A program made the position numbers and the translations under genes. A DNA stretch of 53,149 nt from Acidobacteriota bacterium (lineage in GTDB: Bacteria > Acidobacteriota > Terriglobia > Bryobacterales > Bryobacteraceae): positions 1 through 53,149 of the forward strand of contig JANXMS010000191.1 in assembly GCA_025354525.1 (NCBI GenBank), read 5' to 3'. This document shows positions 44,236 through 53,148 of this stretch, piece after piece. The first letter of the stretch is position 1. Every line of letters starts with the position of its first letter. The notes beneath the pieces are model-generated. The model did not search any database. It was not told the origin of the DNA and was given only the letters and a program-made list of their open reading frames with translations.

Positions 44236-44678
44236 CGCTTCTTGCGTCCGGCCTCGTCGACGGGCTGGGTGACCATGCGGACGTCCAACTTTGACTCGCC
44301 CAGTTGCGAGACGACCTGAGCGATCGGGTCCCACGGGGTGGCTTTGTCGGCGCGGACGTAGACCGCTTTTTGGCCGGGAAAACGTTTCCTGATCACATCA
44401 CTGAGTTCGTTGATGTTCACCGCTTTCTCGTTGAGCTGCATTTCGCCTTCCTTGCTGATCGTGACGACCGGCAAGTCCTGGGCGGATTGCCGCACTTGCT
44501 TCACCTTCGGGACCTCGACTTCGAGGCCGAACTCCATGACATGGGCGGTGAGCATAAAGATAATCAGCAGGACGAGCACGACGTCGACCAATGGAATGAT
44601 GTTGATCTCGGCCAGGGCCGTTGTGGAGCCACGGAACCGAGATCCGCGGCCGCCTCGATTTCCTAGAGAAAATGCCAT
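44232..44678 (-). CDS. tolR: Biopolymer transport protein TolR/ExbD
   Basis: A 148-residue protein with a short cytoplasmic head (Arg/Gly-rich), one TM helix (INIIPLVDVVLVLLIIFML), whose Asp is the proton-path residue of TolR/ExbD, and a periplasmic domain (PVVTISKEGEMQLNEKAVN). Together with TolQ it forms the proton-driven motor. The gene begins three bases after the tolQ stop. Confidence 0.91.
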   Translation of the reverse strand: MAFSLGNRGGRGSRFRGSTTALAEINIIPLVDVVLVLLIIFMLTAHVMEFGLEVEVPKVKQVRQSAQDLPVVTISKEGEMQLNEKAVNINELSDVIRKRFPGQKAVYVRADKATPWDPIAQVVSQLGESKLDVRMVTQPVDEAGRKKR

Positions 44679-44681
44679 CGC

Positions 44682-45374
44682 TTAGCCTTCGTACGTCCTT
44701 TCGACCAAGTTGAGAAATTCGAGCGAGAAGTCTTCGAGCCGAGCGCCGATTTCGCGAACGGCTCCGCCGAAGTAGTTGTAGAAGATGGCGGCGGGAATGG
44801 CGGCGGCCAGGCCCATCGCGGTGGCGACGAGCGCTTCGGCGATGCCGGGGCCGACGGCTCGCAGGCTGGCGCTGCCGGCCGCGCTTAAAGCTTGAAAGGC
44901 GTCGATAATGCCCCATACGGTGCCGAATAGGCCGATAAACGGGGTGATGGCGGCAATGGTGGCCAGCCATCCGAGGCTGGATTCCAAATCGCTGATTTCC
45001 TCACTGATGCCGATTTGCAGGCTGCGTTCGACGGCGGTCCGATTGGTGAGCTTGCCCTTTTGTCGAAGCTGCCGGTCGACTTCGGCCCAGCCGGCGTCGA
45101 AGACGGCGACGACGGGTGCGGTGGGGAACTGCTCGCAGGCGGAGGTTACCGTGGCTACGTCGGGCGCTTTGCGAAAGATCCTTAGAAAGCGTCCGTTATC
45201 CTCGGTCGCTTTGCGCAGCTTCGAGAATTTCTGGAAGACGATGGTCCAGGAATAAATTGACGCCGCGGCCAGCAGAATCAGCACTGCCATCGATATCGGC
45301 TTCGAAGCACTGACAATGCTCCATAAACTAGTGGGGGCCGAGCCTACGGCGGTAAGTATGAGTACGATCAACAA
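44682..45374 (-). CDS. tolQ: Biopolymer transport protein TolQ/ExbB
   Basis: A 230-residue membrane protein of the MotA/TolQ/ExbB family: a first TM helix (PISMAVLILLAAASIYSWTIVF), a cytoplasmic loop, and the two C-terminal helices with LGWLATIAAITPFIGLFGTVWGI and GIAEALVATAMGLAAAIPAAIFYN, carrying the conserved Thr/Pro of the proton path. It starts the operon tolQ-tolR-tolA/tonB-tolB-pal-cpoB. Confidence 0.92.
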   Translation of the reverse strand: MLIVLILTAVGSAPTSLWSIVSASKPISMAVLILLAAASIYSWTIVFQKFSKLRKATEDNGRFLRIFRKAPDVATVTSACEQFPTAPVVAVFDAGWAEVDRQLRQKGKLTNRTAVERSLQIGISEEISDLESSLGWLATIAAITPFIGLFGTVWGIIDAFQALSAAGSASLRAVGPGIAEALVATAMGLAAAIPAAIFYNYFGGAVREIGARLEDFSLEFLNLVERTYEG

Positions 45375-45435
45375 AGTCTCCAGTCCTCTATTTTAACCGG
45401 ACGTGGCATCGGAGTAAAAAGTTGAATCGTTCGGG

Positions 45436-45600
45436 TCATTTGGTTTCGACGGGATAGCCGAGTTCGCGCCAGTCGGGGAAGCCGCTTTCGAGCGGGCGGA
45501 GGGCGGCGCGGACGCCGGAGACGTCGTCGGGACAGGAGCAATAGCGGACGACTTCGGCACCTGGGTGATGGGCCATATCAGAGAAGCCCACGGAGCCGAG
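45436..45600 (-). pseudogene. Fragment of a rhodanese-like C-terminus
   Basis: In one frame the minus strand reads HHPGAEVVRYCSCPDDVSG...FPDWRELGYPVETK-stop (45436). YCSCP holds the rhodanese loop Cys, and the WRELGYPVE end is typical of bacterial rhodaneses. No start or N-terminal part precedes it: the sequence joins amidohydrolase debris. A remnant, not a working gene. Confidence 0.5.
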
Positions 45601-45975
45601 GGTCCAGCAAGGGGCTCGACGCTGGGCGCAATCGCGGTTCGGGCGGTGAGTTGGCCGGCTTGGGCAAATCCTTCGAAGAGCGCAATCGTCTCCCGGTCGC
45701 CGCTGGCGTTCTGCATGCTGGTGATTCCGAGCTTCGCCAGCAACAGCATGCCATCGGCCATGGCTTGGAGATTTCGCGCTTTATCCGATTGCGGAACGAA
45801 CCGACGGACCAAGCTCTGGGCCCGTTCTTTCAGCACGCCGGAAGCGCGCCGGTTGGTTGGCCGTCGGCGTCTTTCACGATCTCTCCGAAGCCTTCGTAGA
45901 CGGTCGACTTCGTCACGTCGGCCACCGCCAACGCCTGTGAATTCACCCAGACCGTGTGGCCGTCGTAAGCGCCTA
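45601..45975 (-). pseudogene. Frameshifted fragment of a YtcJ-type amidohydrolase
   Basis: Two frames on the minus strand give amidohydrolase-3 (YtcJ-like) pieces: HTVWVNSQALAVADVTKST and EGFGEIVKDADGQPTG upstream, then, in a shifted frame, SGVLKERAQSLVRRF and LGITSMQNASGD. The order matches that family, but the frame change and missing N- and C-termini show a pseudogene. It abuts the rhodanese fragment. Confidence 0.6.
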
Positions 45976-45980
45976 AACAA

Positions 45981-46043
45981 CCACCGCGTTAAGGCGGTGG
46001 CGTTAAGTTGCGACTGAAAGTCGCGGGGCGCGGCTAAAGCCGC
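45981..46043. repeat. Cluster of three short hairpins (REP-like)
   Basis: CCACCGC...GCGGTGG (45981-46000), GCGAC-TGAAA-GTCGC (46010-46024) and GCGGC-TAAA-GCCGC (46030-46043) follow each other at short intervals. The last two are forms often seen in dispersed palindromic repeats. No T-tract is present. They sit in pseudogene debris. A search for further copies in the genome would tell whether they are a repeat family. Confidence 0.5.
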
Positions 46044-46259
46044 CTGAAGAGCATACCGGATGAGGATCGCGCTTAAGGGCCCGCAAGTTCGCCACATTAA
46101 GTCGCGAGCTGATCGGTCGCCTGCATTCCACACGGTCTAGCGATTCTTGGCAACCCGCGCGGGCGCTTCTCCGACATTCCGCCATCTCCTTGTTTTGCAG
46201 CACTAACGCTAAAAGCGGCCCGCCTGAACGGAGGGGGGATGAGACAGGGCACTCAGAAA

Positions 46260-46922
46260 CTAAAGAGAAAGGGGCAAATGGTCGGGCCGATTGGCTTCAG
46301 CGGCGGGTCGAGCAAGCAAGACCAAACCGTCGCCGCCTCCAGTGCCCCCTAACAGCCGACTCGCCAGCCAGAGTGCGCCCGCCATGTAGGCGATGCCGCC
46401 GATCACGATCATTACGACGCCGCCGAGTTCCTGATCCTGCAGCGCGTCGATGCTATGGTGGCCGGCATAGAGCGGGCGTGGTGAAAGTGCGAGCAGTGCG
46501 CCCAGAAGTGTCATATGCATCAGCGTAAGGAGCAGGGCCACGATGCCGAGCGCCGAGCGTTCCGCCCTCCGGCTGGCGTCCCCGCCAAATATCGTGATCC
46601 AAAGTAGAAATCCGGACGCGAGGAACGATGCCTGTTCGGCGAATAGGGCGAACGCGTCATGGCGGGCTGCTTCGTGAAGAAGCGGCATGTGCCAAATCCA
46701 AACGACAACCAGTTCAATAAGCGACGCCAACAGCGGCGATACGCCCGGCCACTTTTGCATCGGATCCCAGTTTCCCCCGGCAACTCCCAACGCCAGGAGC
46801 GGGGCGGCAACGGCTACGACCGTCATGTGCGCGGTCATGTGGGCGTAGAAGGTGTGTTGCGGCAGCAGCCATGCCGCGGAAAGCAGACCCAGTCCGAGGA
46901 CGAAGATCGGCGGGCTCCTCAT
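46260..46922 (-). CDS. Cytochrome c oxidase assembly factor CtaG (caa3_CtaG)
   Basis: A 220-residue integral-membrane protein with six to seven TM helices and conserved histidines typical of the caa3_CtaG family: HTFYAHMTAHMT, VWIWHMPLLHEA, HMTLLGALLALS and LYAGHH. CtaG-type proteins help assemble the Cu-containing oxidase. It overlaps the preceding small membrane gene by four bases and closes the cox operon. Confidence 0.86.
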   Translation of the reverse strand: MRSPPIFVLGLGLLSAAWLLPQHTFYAHMTAHMTVVAVAAPLLALGVAGGNWDPMQKWPGVSPLLASLIELVVVWIWHMPLLHEAARHDAFALFAEQASFLASGFLLWITIFGGDASRRAERSALGIVALLLTLMHMTLLGALLALSPRPLYAGHHSIDALQDQELGGVVMIVIGGIAYMAGALWLASRLLGGTGGGDGLVLLARPAAEANRPDHLPLSL

Positions 46923-47314
46923 AAGCAGTTACGAATGAATAACTGGCTCAAGCAGACATAGATGGTGGCCATGGCGCTCAATCCGGAAAGAAGAACGGTC
47001 GCCGCGCCAAGGAACCGGTGGCGGTCTTCCGCTGTGTCTTTGTCGAAAGGAGGCTCTCCGCCCTCCATCTGGTATTTCCTCCGCCCGATCCGGCCAATGA
47101 TGCCGATAAGAAGCAACGCGACTAAGCCGAAAAGGACAATCCACAGGCGCATGGCATCGACACTTTTTGCGCGGTCTTCCATCGTGCCGCACCACATGGC
47201 GGCACCGACGTAACTGGCCAAAAAATGCGCCGCCCAAATGGACGGAGACAACACAAGGAGCCACAAGCTTTGCCGCTCCTCCGATGCTTCGTGTTCTGTT
47301 TCGTGAGTTCTCAT
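46919..47314 (-). CDS. Small membrane protein of the cox operon
   Basis: From the ATG at 47314, 131 residues with three TM helices (SIWAAHFLASYVGAAMWC, WIVLFGLVALLLIGIIG, AATVLLSGLSAMATIYVCLSQL). It overlaps coxAC by four bases and ctaG by four. Similar small proteins of unknown function occur between the oxidase and CtaG genes in proteobacterial and acidobacterial operons. A role in assembly or as subunit IV is possible but not shown. Confidence 0.72.
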   Translation of the reverse strand: MRTHETEHEASEERQSLWLLVLSPSIWAAHFLASYVGAAMWCGTMEDRAKSVDAMRLWIVLFGLVALLLIGIIGRIGRRKYQMEGGEPPFDKDTAEDRHRFLGAATVLLSGLSAMATIYVCLSQLFIRNCL

Positions 47315-49842
47315 CGGAGCAGTGGAAAGCCGGCAATCACGGCCACAGTCGCGCCGACGGTGATAGCGACGAAGTGCCAATAAAGAGTGACATTCGAGAT
47401 GTCGATGTCATATCGAGCCGTCATGCGGCCGGCGTAGCGGCGCGCGGCACAGTACAACTGCATGATGATGCCGACGGCAATGTGAAGCGCTGTCCAGATA
47501 ACCAATAGCCAGACCATCGCCGGATAAACATGCTCTTCCGGATTCATGGCGGCTTGCTTTGGCCCGGCGAGAAGCGCATAGATTCCGAACACGGCCGACA
47601 GTACCGCCATTCCAATGCCGGCGTAGAACGATCCGGGTTTTTCCTGCCGATTCCACGCGCGAGCCAGCATCGTCAGTGCCCATGCGGCGAGCGACGCCAA
47701 CAGCCCCGCGATCGGCCAGATTAAACCAGGGCCAGCAATCGAAGCTGGCGGGAAGTCATTGTGCAGTGTCCAGTAGAAAAAGTAGCCGAAGAGAATCGAA
47801 ACGAACGCCGTGATATCGGCCAACATCGTGATCATCATGGCCCACCAGCCGACTGACGACGAACCAGATATGTATAACGGGACCGTCACTCCATGACCGA
47901 TCGCTTTCTCTTCCTTTTCCGGGATCAGGCCAGAGCCATGCCATAGCCAGTAGAGAATACAACCAAGGGCGACGACCCCGCTAACCGCCATCGACCAGTA
48001 CATTTTGAAGGTCGGAAAGATAAAGACGCCGCCGAGGAAGATTGCCGAGAGCAGCGTGATGAAGCTCGGGCCGGGAATGCGGAGACACTGCTCGGGCTTG
48101 GCGTCGATGATGGAAGTCACCAGCATCTCGCGCTTTTCCTCCTCCGCGTCCGGCATGAAAAATCGCCCTTCGTCCACATCGCGCACGAAATTTGGCTGAT
48201 CCCAAAGCGGATAGCGGCTATCGATTTCGGGAATGCACCGCACGCCCCAAGGCTTGCCGGGCATTTCCTGTAGCCACTCCAAACTGCCGGCTTGCCATGG
48301 ATTGCGCGGAGCGTCCGGATCCTTTCCTTTGGGTCGGAGAATATCCCACAGCAGAACGCCAAAGCCAGCCGCCAGGATAAGAGCTCCAATCGACGAGGTA
48401 AGATTCAACCCTTCCAGTCCAATACCCGCCGGATACGTATAGACGCGGCGGGCCATGCCGCGAAGTCCGGTGAAATGCATCGGCAGGAAGGTGATGTTGA
48501 AGCCGCAAAATAGAAGCCAGAAGGCCGTTCTCCCCAGCCTTTCCGAAAGCAGCTTTCCGTTTATGAGCGGGAAAAAGTAGTAGGTCGCGGCGATCACAGG
48601 AAAAATCGTTCCACCGATGAGAACGGAATGGAGATGCGCCACAACGAAGTGCGTGTCGTGCGCCTGGAAGTTGAAGGACGCAACGGCGACCATTACGCCG
48701 GTCAACCCTCCTATAACGAAAGTCGCCAAACCGCCTGCAACGTACAGCATGGGAACCGACGGGCGCAGTCGGCCTACATACACGGTGGCGATAAAGCAAA
48801 ATATCTGTACTCCGGTGGGAATCGCCACCGCTTGCGAGGCGGCAGAAAAAAGGGCTAAGGTGACGCCCGGCAAGCCGGTGGTGAACATGTGATGCACCCA
48901 CAGGCCAAAGCTCAGGAAGGCGGTGCCTATGGCGGAAAGGACAATCCACTTGTAGCCCACAATCGGGGTGCGAGCAAACGTGGGGACGATCATGGCCACC
49001 AGGGCTACTGACGGGAGGAACGCAATGTAAACCTCCGGATGGCCAAACAACCAGAACAAATGCTGCCAAAGCAGGGGATCGCCTCCCCGGGCGGCGTCAA
49101 AGAACGGCCAGTTAAAAGCTCGCTCCAGTTCGAGCAGCATACTGCCGGTGATCAACGGCGGGAAGGCGAACAGAATCATTGCCGCCGCCACCAGAACGTA
49201 CCAGGCATACAGCGGGATAAGGTGGATCCGCATCCCCGGCGGGCGGCATTTCAGGATTCCCACAATAAGTTCCACGGCCGCCGCGATCGCCGAAACCTCA
49301 ATGAACGAGAAGCCCAGAAGCCACATATCGGCACCAATACCTGGCTCATACCGGCTGGTCAGCGGCGGATACATGAACCAGCCGCCGGTTGGGGCGGCGT
49401 TGAAAAAGATCGACCCGCACAGGAAAATTCCGCCAATCAAAAAGGCCCAGAATCCAAAAGCCGACAGGCGCGGGAAGGGAAGTTCCCGGGCACCCATCAT
49501 TTGCGGCAGAAAGAGGATGGAGACGGCTTCAAATATCGGAATGGCGAACAGGAACATCATCACGGAACCGTGCAGCGTAAACACCTGGCTGTACAAGTTG
49601 GCGGAAAGAAACGTGTTGCCGGGGACTGCCAACTGGATGCGCATCAGCAGCGCCAATAGACCACCAAAAACCAGAAAGAAAAAGACGAGGCCCGTATACC
49701 AGAGGCCGACGACGCTGTTGTTCACCTCCGACCAATATCGCCAGCCGGTGGGCGGCTGCCACGCCTTCATGAGCCTTTCTTCCTGGCCCTGCCTCACTGC
49801 GAGTGAAGCGGCCTCGGCTAGCGGTTGGTGGTCTTCAGTCAC
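47311..49842 (-). CDS. Fused cytochrome c oxidase subunits I and III
   Basis: This 843-residue protein starts at a GTG that overlaps the coxB stop. The N-terminal about 560 residues are subunit I, with heme- and copper-ligand motifs: HGSVMMFLFAIPI, LFGHPEVYIAFLP (Cu-B His and cross-linked Tyr), WVHHMFTTG (the His pair) and HDTHFVVAHLHSV. After a soluble linker (about 560-635) come TM helices of a short subunit III-like segment (SVGWWAMMITMLADITAFVSI, MVWLLVIWTALHIAVGII). Fused CoxA-CoxC proteins are known in aa3/caa3-type oxidases. It reduces oxygen and pumps protons. Confidence 0.92.
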   Translation of the reverse strand: MTEDHQPLAEAASLAVRQGQEERLMKAWQPPTGWRYWSEVNNSVVGLWYTGLVFFFLVFGGLLALLMRIQLAVPGNTFLSANLYSQVFTLHGSVMMFLFAIPIFEAVSILFLPQMMGARELPFPRLSAFGFWAFLIGGIFLCGSIFFNAAPTGGWFMYPPLTSRYEPGIGADMWLLGFSFIEVSAIAAAVELIVGILKCRPPGMRIHLIPLYAWYVLVAAAMILFAFPPLITGSMLLELERAFNWPFFDAARGGDPLLWQHLFWLFGHPEVYIAFLPSVALVAMIVPTFARTPIVGYKWIVLSAIGTAFLSFGLWVHHMFTTGLPGVTLALFSAASQAVAIPTGVQIFCFIATVYVGRLRPSVPMLYVAGGLATFVIGGLTGVMVAVASFNFQAHDTHFVVAHLHSVLIGGTIFPVIAATYYFFPLINGKLLSERLGRTAFWLLFCGFNITFLPMHFTGLRGMARRVYTYPAGIGLEGLNLTSSIGALILAAGFGVLLWDILRPKGKDPDAPRNPWQAGSLEWLQEMPGKPWGVRCIPEIDSRYPLWDQPNFVRDVDEGRFFMPDAEEEKREMLVTSIIDAKPEQCLRIPGPSFITLLSAIFLGGVFIFPTFKMYWSMAVSGVVALGCILYWLWHGSGLIPEKEEKAIGHGVTVPLYISGSSSVGWWAMMITMLADITAFVSILFGYFFYWTLHNDFPPASIAGPGLIWPIAGLLASLAAWALTMLARAWNRQEKPGSFYAGIGMAVLSAVFGIYALLAGPKQAAMNPEEHVYPAMVWLLVIWTALHIAVGIIMQLYCAARRYAGRMTARYDIDISNVTLYWHFVAITVGATVAVIAGFPLLR

Positions 49843-50531
49843 GGCTTCACCGCCCTTTGCATGGTATCTACCCAAGGGCCAAACGCCTCTTTGGGAACAA
49901 CGATGGCTTGCATTGCCATCTTGGCGTGGCCGATGCCGCAAAATTCCGCGCAAGTGCCCAGGTAGGTCCCGGTGGTGGTCGGGTGCAGCACCAGCCTGTT
50001 CACGCGCCCCGGCATCACGTCCATCTTTCCCCCCAATGACGGAATCCAGAACGAGTGAATTACATTCGAACTGTGCAGCAGGAACTCCACTGGCTCGCCG
50101 ACCGGCAACCGCAATTCGTTCGCCGTCTCAAACGGGCGGCGGCCCGGCACTTCATAACGGAATCTCCACCACCACTGTTCAGCCGTAACGTGCACGCGTA
50201 AGGTGTTTTTTGGAGCGACCCCCAACAGGTCCGGAAGCATGGATAAGCCAAAAATGAGCAGCACCGCAAGCACCACCGCTGGCGTCGCGGCACCGCCAAA
50301 GATGATCCAATTCCCTTCCCTGGACCGATCCCCCGTCCCGCGTTTTTTGGCGGCGAATACAGCCAGTAGGATGACACTGAGCCAAACCACCCCGGCTCCC
50401 GCGGTCATCCACCAAAACAGCGACGCAATTCGTTCCGCCTCTAAACCTGCGGGGCTGAGAGCGGATTGGGGCCCCCCGCATCCCGTCCACAGGAGCGTTG
50501 TAGCGACGACAGTGTGGCGGCGGAGCGTCAT
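49839..50531 (-). CDS. coxB: Cytochrome c oxidase subunit II
   Basis: A 230-residue lipoprotein-like protein: TLLWTGCGG lipobox near residue 18, two TM helices, and a cupredoxin domain with the CuA ligands, HSSNVIHSFWIP and CAEFCGIGHAKM. It also has AEQWWWRF, the aromatic patch for cytochrome c. It lacks the C-terminal cytochrome c of true caa3 subunit II. It overlaps both neighbours by four bases: the binding-protein gene upstream and coxAC downstream. Confidence 0.94.
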   Translation of the reverse strand: MTLRRHTVVATTLLWTGCGGPQSALSPAGLEAERIASLFWWMTAGAGVVWLSVILLAVFAAKKRGTGDRSREGNWIIFGGAATPAVVLAVLLIFGLSMLPDLLGVAPKNTLRVHVTAEQWWWRFRYEVPGRRPFETANELRLPVGEPVEFLLHSSNVIHSFWIPSLGGKMDVMPGRVNRLVLHPTTTGTYLGTCAEFCGIGHAKMAMQAIVVPKEAFGPWVDTMQRAVKP

Positions 50532-51298
50532 TCGTACGGAACGTTGAACTCCCTTAAAATTTTGGCGATCCTATCCCGGCTTCGCTCTAGTGCCCCATCA
50601 ACCGCGCGTTTTAGCTCGAAGTCACCTTTCCGTACGCCCATGCCTATGTCGTAAGAAAGCGGTATTTGAGATCTGCCGGGTTCAACGGCAACGGTTGACA
50701 CATAGAGCGGAATCGGTTCGCGCTTGGCGAAATAACCAGCCAGGGGCCCCCACGCGATCGCGAGATCAATTTCTCCACTTGCGACGGCATCAATGATTCG
50801 GGCTGGCGCATTGGGCTCGTTGTAGTTTCCAGCTACGCGGTAACCACGAACATTTACGATGCCGCGTTTCGACAGCGCATGCGCGGGAGGCGTGTTGGCG
50901 TAGTCGTCTCCCACGATCTGAACGCCGATTCGCAAGCGCCGCAGCGCGGGGTTGTCGAAGGATCGCGGAGGGACGGAGGAACGGCTGACAAAGACGTAGG
51001 ACGACCGATAGTAGGCGCGCGTTGCCAGTAGGCTGTCCATTGATGTCGGGATTCCGGGAACCACATCGCACAGCCCGGAGGTCAATGCGTTCCGCACAAA
51101 CCCGCGTCGCTGCGCCCACCACACGGCCTCGACTGGGCGCTTCAATTCCCCGGCGACCAACGCCGCGATTTGGTTCTCAAACCCTTCCCCCCGGTCGTTC
51201 GAAAACGGCAGATTGTTGGGATCCAGGCAGAATCGTAGCGGAGGCGCGGCGGAGCCAAGGGCCGCGCTCAGAATCGCCAAATAAACCGAAGCTCTCAC
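50528..51298 (-). CDS. MoxJ/XoxJ-like periplasmic binding protein
   Basis: A 256-residue SBP_bac_3-fold protein with signal peptide (MRASVYLAILSAALGSA). The start PPLRFCLDPNNLPFSNDRGEGFENQIA and the DVVPGIPTSMDSLLATRAYYRSSYVFVS region match the family found beside PQQ-dependent methanol/alcohol dehydrogenases (TIGR03871-like). Here it heads the cox operon and overlaps coxB by four bases; no PQQ dehydrogenase or its cytochrome is in the window. It may deliver a cofactor or substrate to a quinoprotein elsewhere, or the gene has been recruited. The function is inferred from family context only. Confidence 0.8.
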   Translation of the reverse strand: MRASVYLAILSAALGSAAPPLRFCLDPNNLPFSNDRGEGFENQIAALVAGELKRPVEAVWWAQRRGFVRNALTSGLCDVVPGIPTSMDSLLATRAYYRSSYVFVSRSSVPPRSFDNPALRRLRIGVQIVGDDYANTPPAHALSKRGIVNVRGYRVAGNYNEPNAPARIIDAVASGEIDLAIAWGPLAGYFAKREPIPLYVSTVAVEPGRSQIPLSYDIGMGVRKGDFELKRAVDGALERSRDRIAKILREFNVPYE

Positions 51299-51889
51299 AA
51301 CGGCACCTGATTCAGTCCTTCTTCGGCACGTTTCTCTCCCGCGGTCAGAAATTTCAAAATGCCCTACCGTCTACTGCGTGGTTCGAAATGGATCTTTCTC
51401 GCATCTTAGTCCGCGTAACTGACAGCACGTTTAGGGCCATTCAGCACCTCTGCCGCAGGCAAGCTATGGCTCCGTGTTGGACGATATCTCCCCAGGTCGT
51501 CAGCCACGAAATGGAAGGGTCAGGAACGCCGGGTCTCCGAACGGATTACCATCCTCTGCCCGGTCCGAAACCTCCGCATGGTCCGCGGGACGCTTTCCGG
51601 CGTAAGAATCTGTCGCCAATAACTCTTCCCGCCGATCCTGCTACGAAACCGAAAACCGTGCCGCTTGCGGCGAGCGAATCTTCTATCCGTCAGCCGGTTC
51701 ATATTCCTCGACTCTGGCCCTCTTGGGTTGACGGTACGTCCCCGGCAAACTGATGTGGTTGCCGCCATAATCATCGACGAACTTCTGCCCAGCATCGAAT
51801 TGCGAACTATAAGCGCCCAGCATCGGCATGCCGTCAATCGCTACCGCGACTTTCTTCCGCAAACGCTGCGCATACTCCCGCGCGTCCTA
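51299..51889. other. Decayed intergenic region upstream of the cox operon
   Basis: No intact gene. A minus-strand frame around 51690-51840 encodes AIDGMPMLGAYSSQFDAGQKF, which looks protein-like but has no start and no known family, and stops soon after. The cox operon promoter should lie near 51299-51400, but no clear hexamers are seen. Confidence 0.4.
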
Positions 51890-52223
51890 AAAACGCCCCT
51901 ACATCGTGCCGGTTCGCCCTGCAGCCACGTGTCACAGGAGTGGAAATGAAATTCCAGCGTCGCCCCGTCGCGCCCATTCGGCCGTTTGACTCTACCGATA
52001 TTTACCGGTTGGCCCGGTCTGGAAAGACAAACCGCAATGCCAGGCTGCCGCGGCATTCGAAGAGCTTTTTTCCCAACTTGCGAACGCCCGGCCCGCTATG
52101 GGTATGGGGGTTGCCGAAGACTCGACAGAGATCGGAGTTCGCTGGCAGGCCGTCCACTTTTTCGCTCTTGGGTCGCTCCCGCAAAAGCCGTATCACCGCC
52201 GGGTCAGGTGTCAGCGCAGCCAA
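51890..52223 (-). pseudogene. Broken RelE/HigB-like toxin
   Basis: One frame reads LPANSDLCRVFGNPHTHSGPG then KLFECRGSLALRFVFPD and stops. The next piece, ATLEFHFHSCDT, is in a different frame. The order resembles small RelE/HigB-type toxins that end in a G-x-L-x-F-x-F-x-G-N-H-D-E-V strand. With a frameshift between core and last strand, this is a decayed toxin. It lies downstream of the antitoxin-like gene at 52254, in the expected order. By-eye call only. Confidence 0.45.
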
Positions 52224-52253
52224 TCAACTGCTTCAATTGTTCTGCTGTTACGG

Positions 52254-52472
52254 TCACAGTTCGCCAGACCGTTTAAGCCTACCGAAGCGTCTGTCGGTGG
52301 CTTGTTCCAAAGCGGCTACCTGCTCGGGTGCCGCTCCATATTGGCACCGAGCGTAATCGGTGGATTCCACCTCGACTCTACGCAGGCCGATGATGTCTGC
52401 CCCACAGATAATCCCGATATCTTCCCCACTGGAGGCGGCGGCCAACCACCGACCCAGATTCTTCTTATTCAT
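52254..52472 (-). CDS. Antitoxin-like protein (Phd-type), C-terminus frameshifted
   Basis: A 72-residue protein from the ATG at 52472. KKNLGRWLAAASSGEDIGIICGADIIGLRRVEV resembles the antitoxin pattern L-x-x-L-L-x-x-A-x-x-GE-E-I-V-I...G-x-x-x-x-x-L-x-P. The frame stops at GEL-stop. One base further a different frame reads TVTAEQLKQLIG, which looks like the original tail. So either a shortened antitoxin or a pseudogene. It lies ahead of the broken toxin. Confidence 0.5.
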   Translation of the reverse strand: MNKKNLGRWLAAASSGEDIGIICGADIIGLRRVEVESTDYARCQYGAAPEQVAALEQATDRRFGRLKRSGEL

Positions 52473-52578
52473 AAAGACAATTACAGGCTCAAGAGAGGCC
52501 TTGTCAAGGTGCCACGGACCGGCACGGCAAGAACACGGCGACGCCTCATCTGCCCATCCGAAAGGAAACCCGAATAAA

Positions 52579-53148
52579 TTACCACCACCAACCACCCCGG
52601 TGACTCAGCCACGCCACCAGCGCCTCGGTATCCCGCAAGTCCTGCTGCAAATGCTCCCAGCCCTCCGCCACTACCAACTTCCGCCGAATCGCCAGCGCCT
52701 CCCCCGCCGCAGTCTGCGCGATTCCGCGCTCCCCCTTTCTGTCATGCGCCAGCGCCAAGTTGTAGAGCGCCGTCGCCAAATCGTTCGCCAGTTCCCCCCG
52801 ACCCTCCTTCTCCACCAAACGCCGCAGAATTCCGATCGCCTCCCCGTACTGCCCCACCGCCTCCTCCAACCGACCCAGCATTTGGAGAGCATTCCCCAGG
52901 TTCATGATCGCCGTCGCCAAATCGTTGGCCAGCTCTCCCCGACCCTCCTCCTCCACCAATCGCCGCCGAATTCCGATCGCCTCCTCGAACCGCCCCACCG
53001 CCTCCTCCAACCGACCCAGCATTTGGAGAGCATTCCCAAGGTTCACGATCGCCGTCGCCAAATCGTTGGCCAGCTCTCCCCGACCCTCCTCCTCCACCAA
53101 TAGCCGCCGAATTCCGATCGCCTCCCCGTACTGCCCCACCGCCTCCTC
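52579..53148 (-). CDS. TPR repeat protein (5' end outside the window)
   Basis: The visible 190 residues are the C-terminal end of a kinesin-light-chain-type TPR protein. It runs three 47-residue units (LANDLATAIVNLGNALQML...RLVEEEGRGE) with nearly identical DNA, a period of 141 bases, followed by a diverged unit and the tail AWLSHRGGWWW-stop. TPRs bind partner proteins. Such expanding arrays are common in proteins with CHAT or other effector domains at the N-terminus, which would be to the right of this window. Confidence 0.85.
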   Translation of the reverse strand, partial: EEAVGQYGEAIGIRRLLVEEEGRGELANDLATAIVNLGNALQMLGRLEEAVGRFEEAIGIRRRLVEEEGRGELANDLATAIMNLGNALQMLGRLEEAVGQYGEAIGILRRLVEKEGRGELANDLATALYNLALAHDRKGERGIAQTAAGEALAIRRKLVVAEGWEHLQQDLRDTEALVAWLSHRGGWWW

